From Limosilactobacillus portuensis (GTDB taxonomy: Bacteria > Bacillota > Bacilli > Lactobacillales > Lactobacillaceae), in assembly GCF_014838735.1 (NCBI RefSeq), contig NZ_JABUXQ010000008.1, forward strand, positions 1 to 64,000: a stretch of DNA of 64,000 bases, written 5' to 3'. Position 1 is the stretch's first letter. Every line of letters starts with the position of its first letter. The position numbers and the translations under genes were made by a program. The notes beneath the pieces are model-generated. The model made no database searches. It worked only from the letters and a program-made list of their open reading frames with translations, and was not told where the DNA came from. Shown here in pieces: positions 7,898 to 17,185 of this stretch.

Positions 7898-10135
7898 CTA
7901 ACGAATGGTTCGCTTAACGACATAAACATCCTTAATATTCTTTAACGAATCCATAATGAACTGCAATTGATGAAGATTCCGAACACCAATTGTCATACTA
8001 ATAGTAACCATCTTGTTATGGTCAACCTTCCCGTTTACGGAGTTTAAGAATTTTGTAGTGTTATTTACTGAACGAAGGACATCGTTTAATAAGCCGCTCC
8101 GGTTATAACCCTGTACTTCAATATTCGAGTTATAGTTCGTCTTGTCCCCATTTGGATTAGCCCAATAAACATGAATAATCCGTTGACCACTCTTCTCGGC
8201 AGCTTTAATATTGGGGCAATCTGAACGGTGAACCGATACACCGCGCCCTTTAGTAATGTAACCAACAATGTCATCACCGGGAACTGGACTGCAGCAGTGA
8301 CTGAGACGGGTCAATAGGTTATCAACACCCTCAACAACAATCCCTTCACTCGTTTCCTTAGCCTGTTTCTTTTTCTCTCGTTGATCAGGCTTTTCTAACG
8401 TTGCATGTTCTTCAAGAACGGCTTTCTCAGCAGCCTGTTTCCGTGAATCTTCTTCCTTTTTTCGTACATCAGCGGTAAAGCGATTCCGGACGCCAACCGG
8501 AGCCATATCGCCAAAGCCAATTGCAGCAAACATATCATCACTGCTTTGATAGTGCATCTGGTTGGCTACTTCTTCGTTCTTTTCCTCAGTCATCAAGGCA
8601 AACGGGTCAAAGCCGGCTTCCCGGATTTCCCGTTCAATCATTCGCTTACCTTCCTCGATATTTGTTTCCCGATCATGGGCTCTAAAGAATTGACGAATCT
8701 TATTTCGTGCCCGTCGTGTAGACACAAGTTCCAACCAATCACGACTTGGCCCGGCAGATGAAGAAGAAGTCAGAATATCCACAATATCTCCGGTTTTGAT
8801 TTCATAATCCAGGGGAACAATCCGACCATTAACCTTGGCTCCGGTCGTGTGGTTACCAACTTCAGTATGAATCTGGTAAGCCATATCAAGTGGCCCTGAT
8901 CCTTGTGGCAATTCGATTACATCACCCTTTGGCGTGAAAGCATAAACCTTATCAGCAAAGATGTCACTTTGGACACCCTGCATAAATTCATCCGTCCCAT
9001 CGCTTTCGCTACGTAGTTCGAGAATTTCCTTAACCACATTCAGCTTTTGGCTATCGCGGGTCTGTTGAATTCCGTTAGTTTTTCCTTCCTTATAAGCCCA
9101 GTGTGCTGCAACACCATATTCTGCAACCTGATGCATATGGTGAGTTCTAATCTGAACTTCTAGCGGTTTACCTCCAGGCCCCATGATCGTCGTATGTAAT
9201 GATTGGTAACCATTTGCTTTAGGCATTGCAATGTAGTCTTTAAACCTTCCTGGCATTGGCTTCCAGTTAGTGTGGATTGCCCCTAAGGCTGCATAACAAT
9301 CCTTGATTGAATCAACAACGATTCGCACTGCCAACAGATCATAAATTTGACTAAACTGTTTATGCTGGTTAACCATTTTACGGTAAATTGAATAGATATG
9401 TTTAGGCCGACCATATATTTCAACGTTTGGTCCTAAATTGAGATCGCTAATCGCCTTTTTAATCTCTGCAATAGCCTCATCAATATATTCAACTCGTTGG
9501 TCCCGCCGCGAATTCATTAGGTGGACAATTCGGTAGTATTGTTGCGGATTAAGGTAACGAAGAGAGAGATCCTCCAGCTCCCATTTAATGGTACTAATCC
9601 CCAATCGATCAGCGATTGGCGCATAGATTTCTAAAGTTTCGTTTGAGATCCGACGCTGTTTATCTGGCCGTAAATGCTGAAGGGTTCGCATATTATGAAG
9701 CCGATCGGCAAGCTTAACAATCATCACACGAATATCTTTAGACATCGCAAGCAACAGTTTACGGTGAGTAGCAGCCATCTGCTCCTTATTTGATTTATAC
9801 TGGATCTTCCCCAGCTTCGTATCGCCATCAACAATTAAGGCAATTGTTGGACCAAACAGCTCCTTAATGTCATCTAAAGTTGCCCCGGTATCTTCAACAA
9901 TATCGTGAAGGTAGCCAGCACAAACTGTCTCCGGATCCATATGAAGATCAGCCAAGATTCCCGCAACTTGAATTGGGTGAATGATATACGGCTCACCTGA
10001 TTTCCGCCGCTGATCTCGATGACAAACAGCAGCAAACTGATATGCCCGTTCAACTAAAGCAACATGCTCATCATTCATATATGAAGAAACCATTTTAAGA
10101 ACATCTTCATGTGATAACTCTTTAACCTCTGACAA
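7898..10135 (-). CDS. rel: Bifunctional (p)ppGpp synthetase/hydrolase Rel
   Basis: Long RelA/SpoT homologue that makes and degrades the stringent-response alarmone. Domains in order: HD hydrolase (about 45-150, with HDIVEDT), synthetase (about 240-350, with GRFKDYIAMPKANGYQSLH), TGS (about 395-460), a zinc-finger-like region (LSHCCSPVPGDDIVGY) and C-terminal ACT. The RxKD form (RFKD) in the synthetase domain marks the bifunctional class rather than the synthetase-only RelA class. It is 745 residues, near the usual 730-750. Dtd follows and a small membrane protein gene precedes it by 31 bases. Confidence 0.96.
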   Translation of the reverse strand: MSEVKELSHEDVLKMVSSYMNDEHVALVERAYQFAAVCHRDQRRKSGEPYIIHPIQVAGILADLHMDPETVCAGYLHDIVEDTGATLDDIKELFGPTIALIVDGDTKLGKIQYKSNKEQMAATHRKLLLAMSKDIRVMIVKLADRLHNMRTLQHLRPDKQRRISNETLEIYAPIADRLGISTIKWELEDLSLRYLNPQQYYRIVHLMNSRRDQRVEYIDEAIAEIKKAISDLNLGPNVEIYGRPKHIYSIYRKMVNQHKQFSQIYDLLAVRIVVDSIKDCYAALGAIHTNWKPMPGRFKDYIAMPKANGYQSLHTTIMGPGGKPLEVQIRTHHMHQVAEYGVAAHWAYKEGKTNGIQQTRDSQKLNVVKEILELRSESDGTDEFMQGVQSDIFADKVYAFTPKGDVIELPQGSGPLDMAYQIHTEVGNHTTGAKVNGRIVPLDYEIKTGDIVDILTSSSSAGPSRDWLELVSTRRARNKIRQFFRAHDRETNIEEGKRMIEREIREAGFDPFALMTEEKNEEVANQMHYQSSDDMFAAIGFGDMAPVGVRNRFTADVRKKEEDSRKQAAEKAVLEEHATLEKPDQREKKKQAKETSEGIVVEGVDNLLTRLSHCCSPVPGDDIVGYITKGRGVSVHRSDCPNIKAAEKSGQRIIHVYWANPNGDKTNYNSNIEVQGYNRSGLLNDVLRSVNNTTKFLNSVNGKVDHNKMVTISMTIGVRNLHQLQFIMDSLKNIKDVYVVKRTIR

Positions 10136-10166
10136 TGTACCACCCCTCCAATCTAAACTACTTTGG

Positions 10167-10502
10167 TTAGCTCTGTGAACTAATCGACCAAGCTAGGTAA
10201 GTAACCCCTAAATAGAATAGAGCAAAATAAACAGTATACTTTGGCATGAATATGGATGAAACAAGAAGGTATAAGACTGGAAATACCAATAAGTTCCACC
10301 ATTTCAAGCCATTTTTCTTTATATATTGACCGAGCCAAATACTAAAAAGCATATTAACCAAGAACAGAAAAAAGCCAACCATCCATACCCGGTGAATCAA
10401 CCGAAATTTATCGCTAAATAATGGAAGAACAATTCCAAAAAGGATCCCGAATCCCCATACAGCAATGCTTTTGTTACTTTCAACTTTTTTTAGCCAATCC
10501 AT
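10167..10502 (-). CDS. Conserved small membrane protein of unknown function
   Basis: A 111-residue protein with about four hydrophobic segments (roughly 13-30, 38-58, 68-86 and 88-106) and a charged N-terminus. I do not recognise a named family. It starts at ATG 10502 after a plausible promoter and runs into rel 31 bases later, so the two are likely co-transcribed. Function unknown. Confidence 0.75.
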   Translation of the reverse strand: MDWLKKVESNKSIAVWGFGILFGIVLPLFSDKFRLIHRVWMVGFFLFLVNMLFSIWLGQYIKKNGLKWWNLLVFPVLYLLVSSIFMPKYTVYFALFYLGVTYLAWSISSQS

Positions 10503-10519
10503 AACCTAACTTCCTATAC

Positions 10520-10548
10520 TTAATATGATGAAAATAATTGTACCACAA
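10520..10548 (-). promoter_or_regulatory. Possible promoter of the small membrane protein-rel-dtd unit
   Basis: TTGTGG (10543-10548), a 17-base spacer and TATTAA (10520-10525) on the minus strand precede the gene at 10502. Confidence 0.45.
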
Positions 10549-10552
10549 ACTA

Positions 10553-11308
10553 CTAATTATTCTTCGACAATTCAGTAACAAATGAGACGGTTGCCAAGAA
10601 ATATAAGGGAGCCGTTTCCGTTCGTAAGATTCGTGGCCCAAAGCCAACCGGAATGATCCCGTTTTCTTCCATTATAGTAACTTCTGCCGAACTCAATCCA
10701 CCTTCTGGACCAAATATGGCAAGAATGGAATCTCCTGTTTGTAACTTAGTCAGCGCTTGAAACAAACGACTGCTCTCTCCCTCCTTTGCCGACTCTTCCC
10801 AGGCAACTAAACGGATCGTTGCAGGATAATTAGCAAGGAGCTGTTTTAATGAAGGGCAATATTCAATCTGTGGCTTAACATTTCGGTGTGATTGCTCAGC
10901 CGCAGCGTCAGCAATTTTCTGCAAGCGGGCAATTTTCCGTGGTTGCTTTTGGCTATTCCAGTGACTAATCGAACGTTCAGCCTCAAAAAAGACGATCTTA
11001 TCGGCACCAAGTTCCGTCCCCTTTTGAACAATCAGCTCAGGTTTTTCCTTAGTCTTAGGTAAGCCACAAGCAAGAATCGTTTTCACTGGGAGTTCACTAT
11101 CTTTACCAAGGTTCTCGATCAATTTGGCTATGACATTGCCTGGAGTTATCGAAATCAGCTCAGCAAGATAAGCCTGATGATCCGCCATTACTAATTCAAA
11201 CTTGGTTCCAACGGCTGCTCGAAGAACTGTCACAAGGTGGTGGGCAACTTCTTCTGGAAGGATAACTTTACCTGCTGTTTTACTTTGATCTATAAAATAA
11301 CGTTGCAT
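10553..11308 (-). CDS. rsmE: 16S rRNA (uracil(1498)-N(3))-methyltransferase
   Basis: SPOUT-class methyltransferase that modifies U1498 of 16S rRNA. It has an N-terminal PUA-like domain (about 1-75) and the knotted SAM-binding C-terminal domain with IFGPEGGLSSAE and GPRILRTETAPLY, both typical. It is 251 residues, normal length. The ATG overlaps the prmA stop by one base (TAATG), so it is translationally coupled to prmA, the usual Firmicute pair. Confidence 0.95.
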   Translation of the reverse strand: MQRYFIDQSKTAGKVILPEEVAHHLVTVLRAAVGTKFELVMADHQAYLAELISITPGNVIAKLIENLGKDSELPVKTILACGLPKTKEKPELIVQKGTELGADKIVFFEAERSISHWNSQKQPRKIARLQKIADAAAEQSHRNVKPQIEYCPSLKQLLANYPATIRLVAWEESAKEGESSRLFQALTKLQTGDSILAIFGPEGGLSSAEVTIMEENGIIPVGFGPRILRTETAPLYFLATVSFVTELSKNN

Positions 11309-12270
11309 TATTCCTGACCCTCTACTGCTTTATGAGCAATCATTCCATACCAATCTTTCATTCGTAACTTCTGGTCAATAACAAAGTGGTGGCCCTTTAA
11401 TTCCCGTTCAACTAAGTCTGCCTTATCCTTAATAATTCCGGAAACAAGGAACCGACCATCTGGTTTTAAATTTTTAAACGCCTGAGGGATTAATGGAACA
11501 ATTATTTCAGCCAAAATATTTGCAACGATTAGGTCCACCTGGGTATGAATCCCATCAAGCAGGCTATTAACACCAACTTTAACGTCAGCAGCAACCGGAT
11601 TTAAGTCGATATTCTTCTTTGCGGATCGAACAGCAACCTCATCGATATCATAAGCAGCTACTTGGCCTACCCCTAGCTGTTTTGCTGCAATACTTAAGAC
11701 TCCAGAACCTGTACCAACATCAATCATTGATTCACCACCACGAGCAACAATTTCAAGTGCTTCAATCATTAAGCGCGTCGTTGGGTGAGTTCCTGTTCCA
11801 AAGGCCATCCCTGGATCCAAAACGATTAATTTCTCATTAGCAGAACTTGGTTGATAGTCTTCCCATTGAGGAACAATTGTTAATTGGCTGGTTACTCGCA
11901 ATGGGTGGTAGTATTTTTGCCAAACGGTTGCCCAATCCTTATTATTGACTGCTTCTGAAACAACAAGGCCTGCTCCAGAATCAAGTTGGTAATCCTTTAA
12001 CTTTGCAACCCGCCCTTTAATTGTTGAGATAAGTTCAGGAACAAAGACATTTCGCGGAAAGTATCCGGTAACTGCAGCCCCATTTTTCCGGTGGGGGATC
12101 TCCTGCGGATCAATGATTTCTCCGTATTTTCCATAACGACCAGGCTTTAAATTTGCGAAATCTTTCGCATCATCAATTTGAACCCCAACCGCTCCTTCGT
12201 TAGTTAAAATATAACTAACTGCTTCAACTGCTTCACTGGAAGTAATTACTTTTACTGCTGTCCAATCCAT
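11308..12270 (-). CDS. prmA: Ribosomal protein L11 methyltransferase
   Basis: SAM-dependent methyltransferase that trimethylates ribosomal protein L11. The N-terminal L11-binding region is followed by a class I SAM fold with [15 protein letters not shown] and the catalytic-type [12 protein letters not shown]. It is 320 residues, normal for Firmicutes. AGAGGAG lies just upstream of the ATG. It overlaps rsmE by one base. Confidence 0.96.
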   Translation of the reverse strand: MDWTAVKVITSSEAVEAVSYILTNEGAVGVQIDDAKDFANLKPGRYGKYGEIIDPQEIPHRKNGAAVTGYFPRNVFVPELISTIKGRVAKLKDYQLDSGAGLVVSEAVNNKDWATVWQKYYHPLRVTSQLTIVPQWEDYQPSSANEKLIVLDPGMAFGTGTHPTTRLMIEALEIVARGGESMIDVGTGSGVLSIAAKQLGVGQVAAYDIDEVAVRSAKKNIDLNPVAADVKVGVNSLLDGIHTQVDLIVANILAEIIVPLIPQAFKNLKPDGRFLVSGIIKDKADLVERELKGHHFVIDQKLRMKDWYGMIAHKAVEGQE

Positions 12271-12289
12271 ATTATTCTCCTCTTTAAAT

Positions 12290-12316
12290 AAAAAATGACC
12301 ACCAATATGATGGTCA
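12290..12316 (-). terminator. Terminator upstream of prmA
   Basis: Stem 12296-12303 with 12309-12316 and a U-rich tail on the minus strand ends the transcript of the preceding small gene. Because prmA starts only 20 bases further on, prmA may depend partly on read-through. Confidence 0.7.
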
Positions 12317-12332
12317 CAGTAATATCGCTCAC

Positions 12333-12656
12333 CTATTCTTCATTCCCAAAATTAACAGGCTGCGATGGATTCTCCTCATCATCTTTTTGGGCAAAGTGAC
12401 TCTTTAAATATTCAATCAAGTCAGCTTCAGTCCGAAAAATCCGTGGATGATGCTGGTGGTGCAGGCGAACATCAATCTCATTAATCCTTAGTCGCCCCGT
12501 CCATGTATGGGAGTAACGAATGATTACCCGATTGTTCAATCGATGCTTCCCAAACCGAAAGACATATACATGCTGCGGCGTCATCATTGGCCGAATATAT
12601 TCTTTCTTATACATTAAGTCATTATCACGCATAAAACGCTTCGTTTGATTCAACAC
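12333..12656 (-). CDS. Conserved hypothetical protein
   Basis: A 107-residue, mostly hydrophilic protein rich in Arg, His and Asn with an acidic C-terminal tail; no membrane segment or known domain was recognised. I place the start at GTG 12656 because AGGAGG (12665-12670) is eight bases upstream; the longer reading from GTG 12665 would overlap that site. It precedes prmA-rsmE but is separated from them by a terminator. Function unknown. Confidence 0.75.
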   Translation of the reverse strand: MLNQTKRFMRDNDLMYKKEYIRPMMTPQHVYVFRFGKHRLNNRVIIRYSHTWTGRLRINEIDVRLHHQHHPRIFRTEADLIEYLKSHFAQKDDEENPSQPVNFGNEE

Positions 12657-12810
12657 GGTAATCACCTCCTCTTTTTATATAATCAATTCATTAACATATG
12701 TTTCATTTTATCACATGGTTAAGATTGTGCAAAATGTTAACGTGAATTAATCTTTTCAATTTAAAAAATGATATAATTCCTTCACTATTTAGCTTAGGAG
12801 GTTAGTGAAG

Positions 12811-12990
12811 TTGGGAATTTTGATCACATTATTAGTTTTATGGATCATGTGGAAATTAGGTGTTTTTACCCTCAAAGTTCTCGGACTGCTCTTTTTAATT
12901 TTCGCGATCGGCTTCATTTTTCATGTCTTACTGATTCCTGCAATCGTAATTGCACTTTTTATTATACTAGTTAGCGGTCTCCAATCATGA
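12811..12990 (+). CDS. Small hydrophobic membrane protein
   Basis: A 59-residue protein, almost entirely hydrophobic, with two likely membrane spans (about 2-20 and 22-55). TAGGAGG lies nine bases before the TTG at 12811; a GTG at 12805 is too close to it. A TATAAT (12771-12776) is the likely -10, with no clear -35. It stands alone upstream of ldh. Function unknown. Confidence 0.65.
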   Translation: MGILITLLVLWIMWKLGVFTLKVLGLLFLIFAIGFIFHVLLIPAIVIALFIILVSGLQS

Positions 12991-13070
12991 GCCAAACTAG
13001 CAATTATTAGCTAGTTCCCATAAAAAATGACAATAATTCCGAATTTAATAGCTTTTTTCACAAGGAATGT

Positions 13071-13098
13071 TATAATTAGTCATGTGAGAGAAATCTCA
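13071..13098 (+). promoter_or_regulatory. Extended -10 promoter and 5' hairpin of ldh
   Basis: TGT-TATAAT (13071-13076) is an extended -10 without a good -35. The predicted transcript starts near 13083 and would open with a 5-bp stem (13085-13089 with 13094-13098) closed by a GAAA tetraloop. Confidence 0.6.
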
Positions 13099-13119
13099 AA
13101 TAGCATATTTACTGGATGA

Positions 13120-14094
<975 letters not shown>

Positions 14095-14124
14095 TTTTCA
14101 CTTATCAATATAAATAATTAAAGA

Positions 14125-14161
14125 AGACTAGGAAGAATTTGATTTCTTCCCAGTCTTTTTG
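14125..14161 (+). terminator. Terminator of ldh
   Basis: Stem 14125-14138 with 14143-14156 (one mismatch) is followed by TTTTTG on the plus strand. Confidence 0.8.
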
Positions 14162-14165
14162 TTTA

Positions 14166-15008
14166 TTACTTATTAAATTCAGCATTATAGTTCTTCTTAG
14201 CGCCTGGTAAAGCGAAGGTATTCTCATAGAGATACTTTTTTGTCAGTTTTTCCAAATAACCATTATCATATAACTTTTTAATTTCCTTATTCAGTGCCCG
14301 CGTTAATTTTTTATTCTTTGCATCCTTATGTAAGAGCAAGTATGCTGACCGCTGATCAATTGATTTTGAAACTGTCAATTTCTTTCCATTTTTGGAATTA
14401 GCAACCTGTTTATAGGCAGCGTATGGGTATAGTGCAACGTCATATTTACCATTAGCCACTTGAGCTAACGCATCAGCTGAAGATTGGTCACCAATTGCTT
14501 TCAAGTTCACCTTTTTACTATGTGATTTATTATAGTCTTCTAAAACACTATAACGGGCATCATCAGTTGAAACGGGAACTAACTTTAAATTCTTCTTAGC
14601 AACATCATCTAATGAGCTAGCTTTCTTTCCACTCTTATTATAAACCAGACGTAAGTCGTCAAGCCCGACTGCCCGTGTATGATAGTATGTCTGGAAACGC
14701 TGCTTGTTGTACCAAGAATTATTTAAGGCAACGTCATACTTACCACTTTGCAATCCTGAAAAGACCGCGTTTTGGGATGTGAACGTAGTCTTAAACTTAT
14801 ATTGAGGTAAGTCCTGATCAATTTTTTTGATTAGTTCACCGTAATATCCCTCAGGTCCGTTATCAGTATTAACAATATATGCCGGATTACCATTTGGTGC
14901 AGCAACATTAACCGTTGTTGTCGCATGAACTGCTGTTGCTGAACTAACTGCACCAGTACTAACTAAACCAATCACCGCTAACTTTGTAAATAACTTTGAA
15001 ATCTTCAT
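14166..15008 (-). CDS. Polar amino acid ABC transporter, substrate-binding protein
   Basis: Family 3 extracellular binding protein, 280 residues, with an N-terminal signal peptide (about 1-30, ending near AVHAT). It contains no cysteine at all, so it cannot be a lipoprotein, unlike most Gram-positive binding proteins; it is Lys-rich and basic. The L. fermentum cystine-binding protein BspA is, as I recall, likewise a non-lipidated family 3 protein held by charge, which is a suggestive parallel. It is the last gene of the operon running from 18202 with two permease genes, a damaged ATPase gene and a methyltransferase gene. A cystine or sulfur amino acid substrate is inferred from context only. 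Confidence 0.88.
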   Translation of the reverse strand: MKISKLFTKLAVIGLVSTGAVSSATAVHATTTVNVAAPNGNPAYIVNTDNGPEGYYGELIKKIDQDLPQYKFKTTFTSQNAVFSGLQSGKYDVALNNSWYNKQRFQTYYHTRAVGLDDLRLVYNKSGKKASSLDDVAKKNLKLVPVSTDDARYSVLEDYNKSHSKKVNLKAIGDQSSADALAQVANGKYDVALYPYAAYKQVANSKNGKKLTVSKSIDQRSAYLLLHKDAKNKKLTRALNKEIKKLYDNGYLEKLTKKYLYENTFALPGAKKNYNAEFNK

Positions 15009-15028
15009 AATAAATAACCTCTCTTTCC

Positions 15029-15727
15029 CTATACAACGAAATAGCGTTGCCGTAGTTTTCCTTCAACCAATCTAAATAATTGAGCAAAGATCCAGCAAAT
15101 AATAATGTAAATAATTAATGCATCAGTGTAAGTTTCCAGATACTTAAACCCAATTGATGAAACAATATTTGCCTGTCCCATGATCTCGACTAAGCCAATA
15201 TTGTAAATCAGCGCTGTGTCCTTGATTAAATCTAAAAAAATGTTCGTAAAATTAGGAATCAAATTAATAATTAACTGGGGAATTACAATTTGAGTCATTG
15301 CCCGGAAAGGCGTCATTCCAATTGATAACGCGGCCTCATATTGTCCAAAATCAATCGAATGGTAAGCTGCTCGAATGCTCTCCGACAAGTTAGCCATCGC
15401 ATTTAAGCCGTAAGCAGAAAAGGCAATGATGATTGCTGGCAGACCATTTGGATTCGTGTTCCAGCCCCATTCATTCATCAATATTAACAATTGAGGTAGT
15501 CCATAATAAACAACATATAGTTGAACTAAAATTGGTGTCCCCCGAATAAACGATACTAGTATCGCTAAAAACTGAGAAAGGACCGGGATTCGCTTTTCTC
15601 TGGCAATTACTACTAAAATCGCTAGACCTAATCCAATAATAGTTGCAACTAAAGCTACAATTAGCGTTAGTGGTGTGGCTGCCAGAATTTGGTTAAACGA
15701 ATCCTTCGCGAAATTCAAATCAAACAC
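15029..15727 (-). CDS. Amino acid ABC transporter permease
   Basis: A 232-residue membrane subunit of the His/Glu/Gln/Arg/opine type with about five spans. The coupling loop is clear (GQYEAALSIGMTPFRAMTQIVIPQ), and TPLTLIVALVATIIG opens the first span. It follows the other permease gene by 15 bases and precedes the binding-protein gene by 20. The two permeases are related but distinct and would form a heterodimeric channel. Confidence 0.92.
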   Translation of the reverse strand: MFDLNFAKDSFNQILAATPLTLIVALVATIIGLGLAILVVIAREKRIPVLSQFLAILVSFIRGTPILVQLYVVYYGLPQLLILMNEWGWNTNPNGLPAIIIAFSAYGLNAMANLSESIRAAYHSIDFGQYEAALSIGMTPFRAMTQIVIPQLIINLIPNFTNIFLDLIKDTALIYNIGLVEIMGQANIVSSIGFKYLETYTDALIIYIIICWIFAQLFRLVEGKLRQRYFVV

Positions 15728-15742
15728 ATAATCACATCCTTC

Positions 15743-16411
15743 CTAAGCTAGCCACTGGTAACGCCGTCTGATAAGACGAAATAAGACTTCAATTACTAAT
15801 ACCAATCCCCAATAGCTTAAAGCCAAAAGAATAAATATTTGCAACTGGTGTAAGCCGGCAGTTTGGTTTGAAAGATTAGATGCCTGATTATACATGTCAT
15901 ATAAACCAATAACATAAACTAATGAAGTTGCCTTAACCAGCCCCACTACCAAATTTTCAATATTAGGCAAAGCAAGCATTGCCGCTTGAGGCAAGATAAT
16001 TTGCCTCAAGGTGGTCTGATCCTTCATTCCTACAGAACGAGCAGCTTCAATTTGACCCGTATCGACTGAGAGGTAGGCTGACCGAAACGCTTCCGCTAAA
16101 TAACCACTCCACCCTAAGGAGAGCCCAAGAATTCCAAACATTAACCTTGTCCAATGATCAATATTGATCCCGATTGCTTTCAACAAAACCGGTAACCCAT
16201 AATAAGCAAGTAACAACATTAGCAACGGTGGTGTTCCTCGAACCAGATTCAGGTATACTGTTGCAATTCCTTGAGCTAACCTATTTTTACGCAACCCAAC
16301 CCAAGTTAAGAGCAATCCTAGAAGAGTTGCAAAGATAAAGGAAAAGATTAGCAATTCAATCGTGTTCGGAAAGCCTCGCCAAATAATCCCAATAATCTTC
16401 TGACTATTCAT
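15743..16411 (-). CDS. Amino acid ABC transporter permease
   Basis: Second membrane subunit, 222 residues, same family, with coupling loop GQIEAARSVGMKDQTTLRQIILPQ. I use the ATG at 16411 because GGGAGGT lies about six bases upstream; the longer in-frame ATG at 16426 sits at the ribosome site. It is immediately downstream of the damaged ATPase gene. It appears intact and pairs with the gene at 15029-15727. Confidence 0.9.
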   Translation of the reverse strand: MNSQKIIGIIWRGFPNTIELLIFSFIFATLLGLLLTWVGLRKNRLAQGIATVYLNLVRGTPPLLMLLLAYYGLPVLLKAIGINIDHWTRLMFGILGLSLGWSGYLAEAFRSAYLSVDTGQIEAARSVGMKDQTTLRQIILPQAAMLALPNIENLVVGLVKATSLVYVIGLYDMYNQASNLSNQTAGLHQLQIFILLALSYWGLVLVIEVLFRLIRRRYQWLA

Positions 16412-16428
16412 TGATCTACCTCCCATTC

Positions 16429-17172
16429 CTAATAGTTATCAGCCAAAGCATTTAAGAATTGTTTAGTTCTTTGTTTCTGTGGATGCTCAAAGATTTGCAC
16501 AGGCGTCCCTGACTCGACAATCTCACCATCAGCAAAGAACAACACTCGACTTGCAACATTCCGCGCAAACCACATCTGATGAGTAACAACAATCATCGTT
16601 TGTCCCTGTTCAGCTAACTGTTGAATATCTTTTAAGACCGTTCCTACTAACTCGGGATCAAGAGCACTGGTGGGTTCATCGAACAATATAATTTCTGGAT
16701 TAAGGACTGTTGCCCGAGCAATTCCGATTCTTTGCTGTTGACCACCTGATAGTTGCGAAGGATAATAATCTTTTCGTTTATCCAAGCCCAAATTTTTCAA
16801 TGCTTGGACTGCTTTTTGGTTTGCCGTCTTAGCATTCTCACCATGACCATAAATTAATCCCTCAGCAATATTTTCTTGGGCAGTTTTGTTCTTAAACAGA
16901 TTATAATTTTGAAATACCATTGCTGTTTTTCGTCGAACCATCTGAATTTCTGACTTAGTCGCTTGAGCCAGGTTAATTTTTTCTCCAGCAAATTCCATCA
17001 AGCCACGATCAGCTTGTTCGAGGAAATTTAAGTTTCTCAATAGGGTTGTCTTTCCTGAACCAGAGGGACCGATAATAACCACTACTTCGCCCTTGTTAAT
17101 TGAAAGGTCAATCCCATTTAAAATTTGTTGACCATTAAATTATTTTTTCAAATCCGTTATTTTCAATAACAT
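16429..17172 (-). pseudogene. Amino acid ABC transporter ATP-binding protein, interrupted by an in-frame stop
   Basis: A complete ATPase reading frame runs from ATG 17172, with AGGAGG nine bases upstream, to 16429, but codon 11 is TAA (17140-17142). The first ten residues (MLLKITDLKK) and everything after the stop (FNGQQILNG and onward) match the family, so a single base change of a Tyr, Ser or Leu codon explains it. Downstream motifs are intact: Walker A GPSGSGKTT, signature LSGGQQQRI, Walker [14 protein letters not shown] and switch VTHQMWF. Re-initiation at GTG 17082 would give 217 residues lacking the A-loop and the first strands, probably a poor ATPase. A sequencing error is possible, as is use of another ATPase such as the one at 3519-4259. 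Confidence 0.85.
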
Positions 17173-17185
17173 CCCCGATAACCTC

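Noticed and set aside
12656-12665. GTG 12665 as the start of the 110-residue reading
   Set aside because: Its first base lies in the AGGAGG site; GTG 12656 has correct spacing.
12996-13017. Hairpin after the small membrane protein gene as terminator
   Set aside because: A 7-bp stem without a following U-run on the plus strand; too weak to call.
17140-17142. Recoding of TAA as an amino acid
   Set aside because: Most genes in the window end in TAA, so it is a normal stop here; a mutation or an error is simpler for both interrupted genes.
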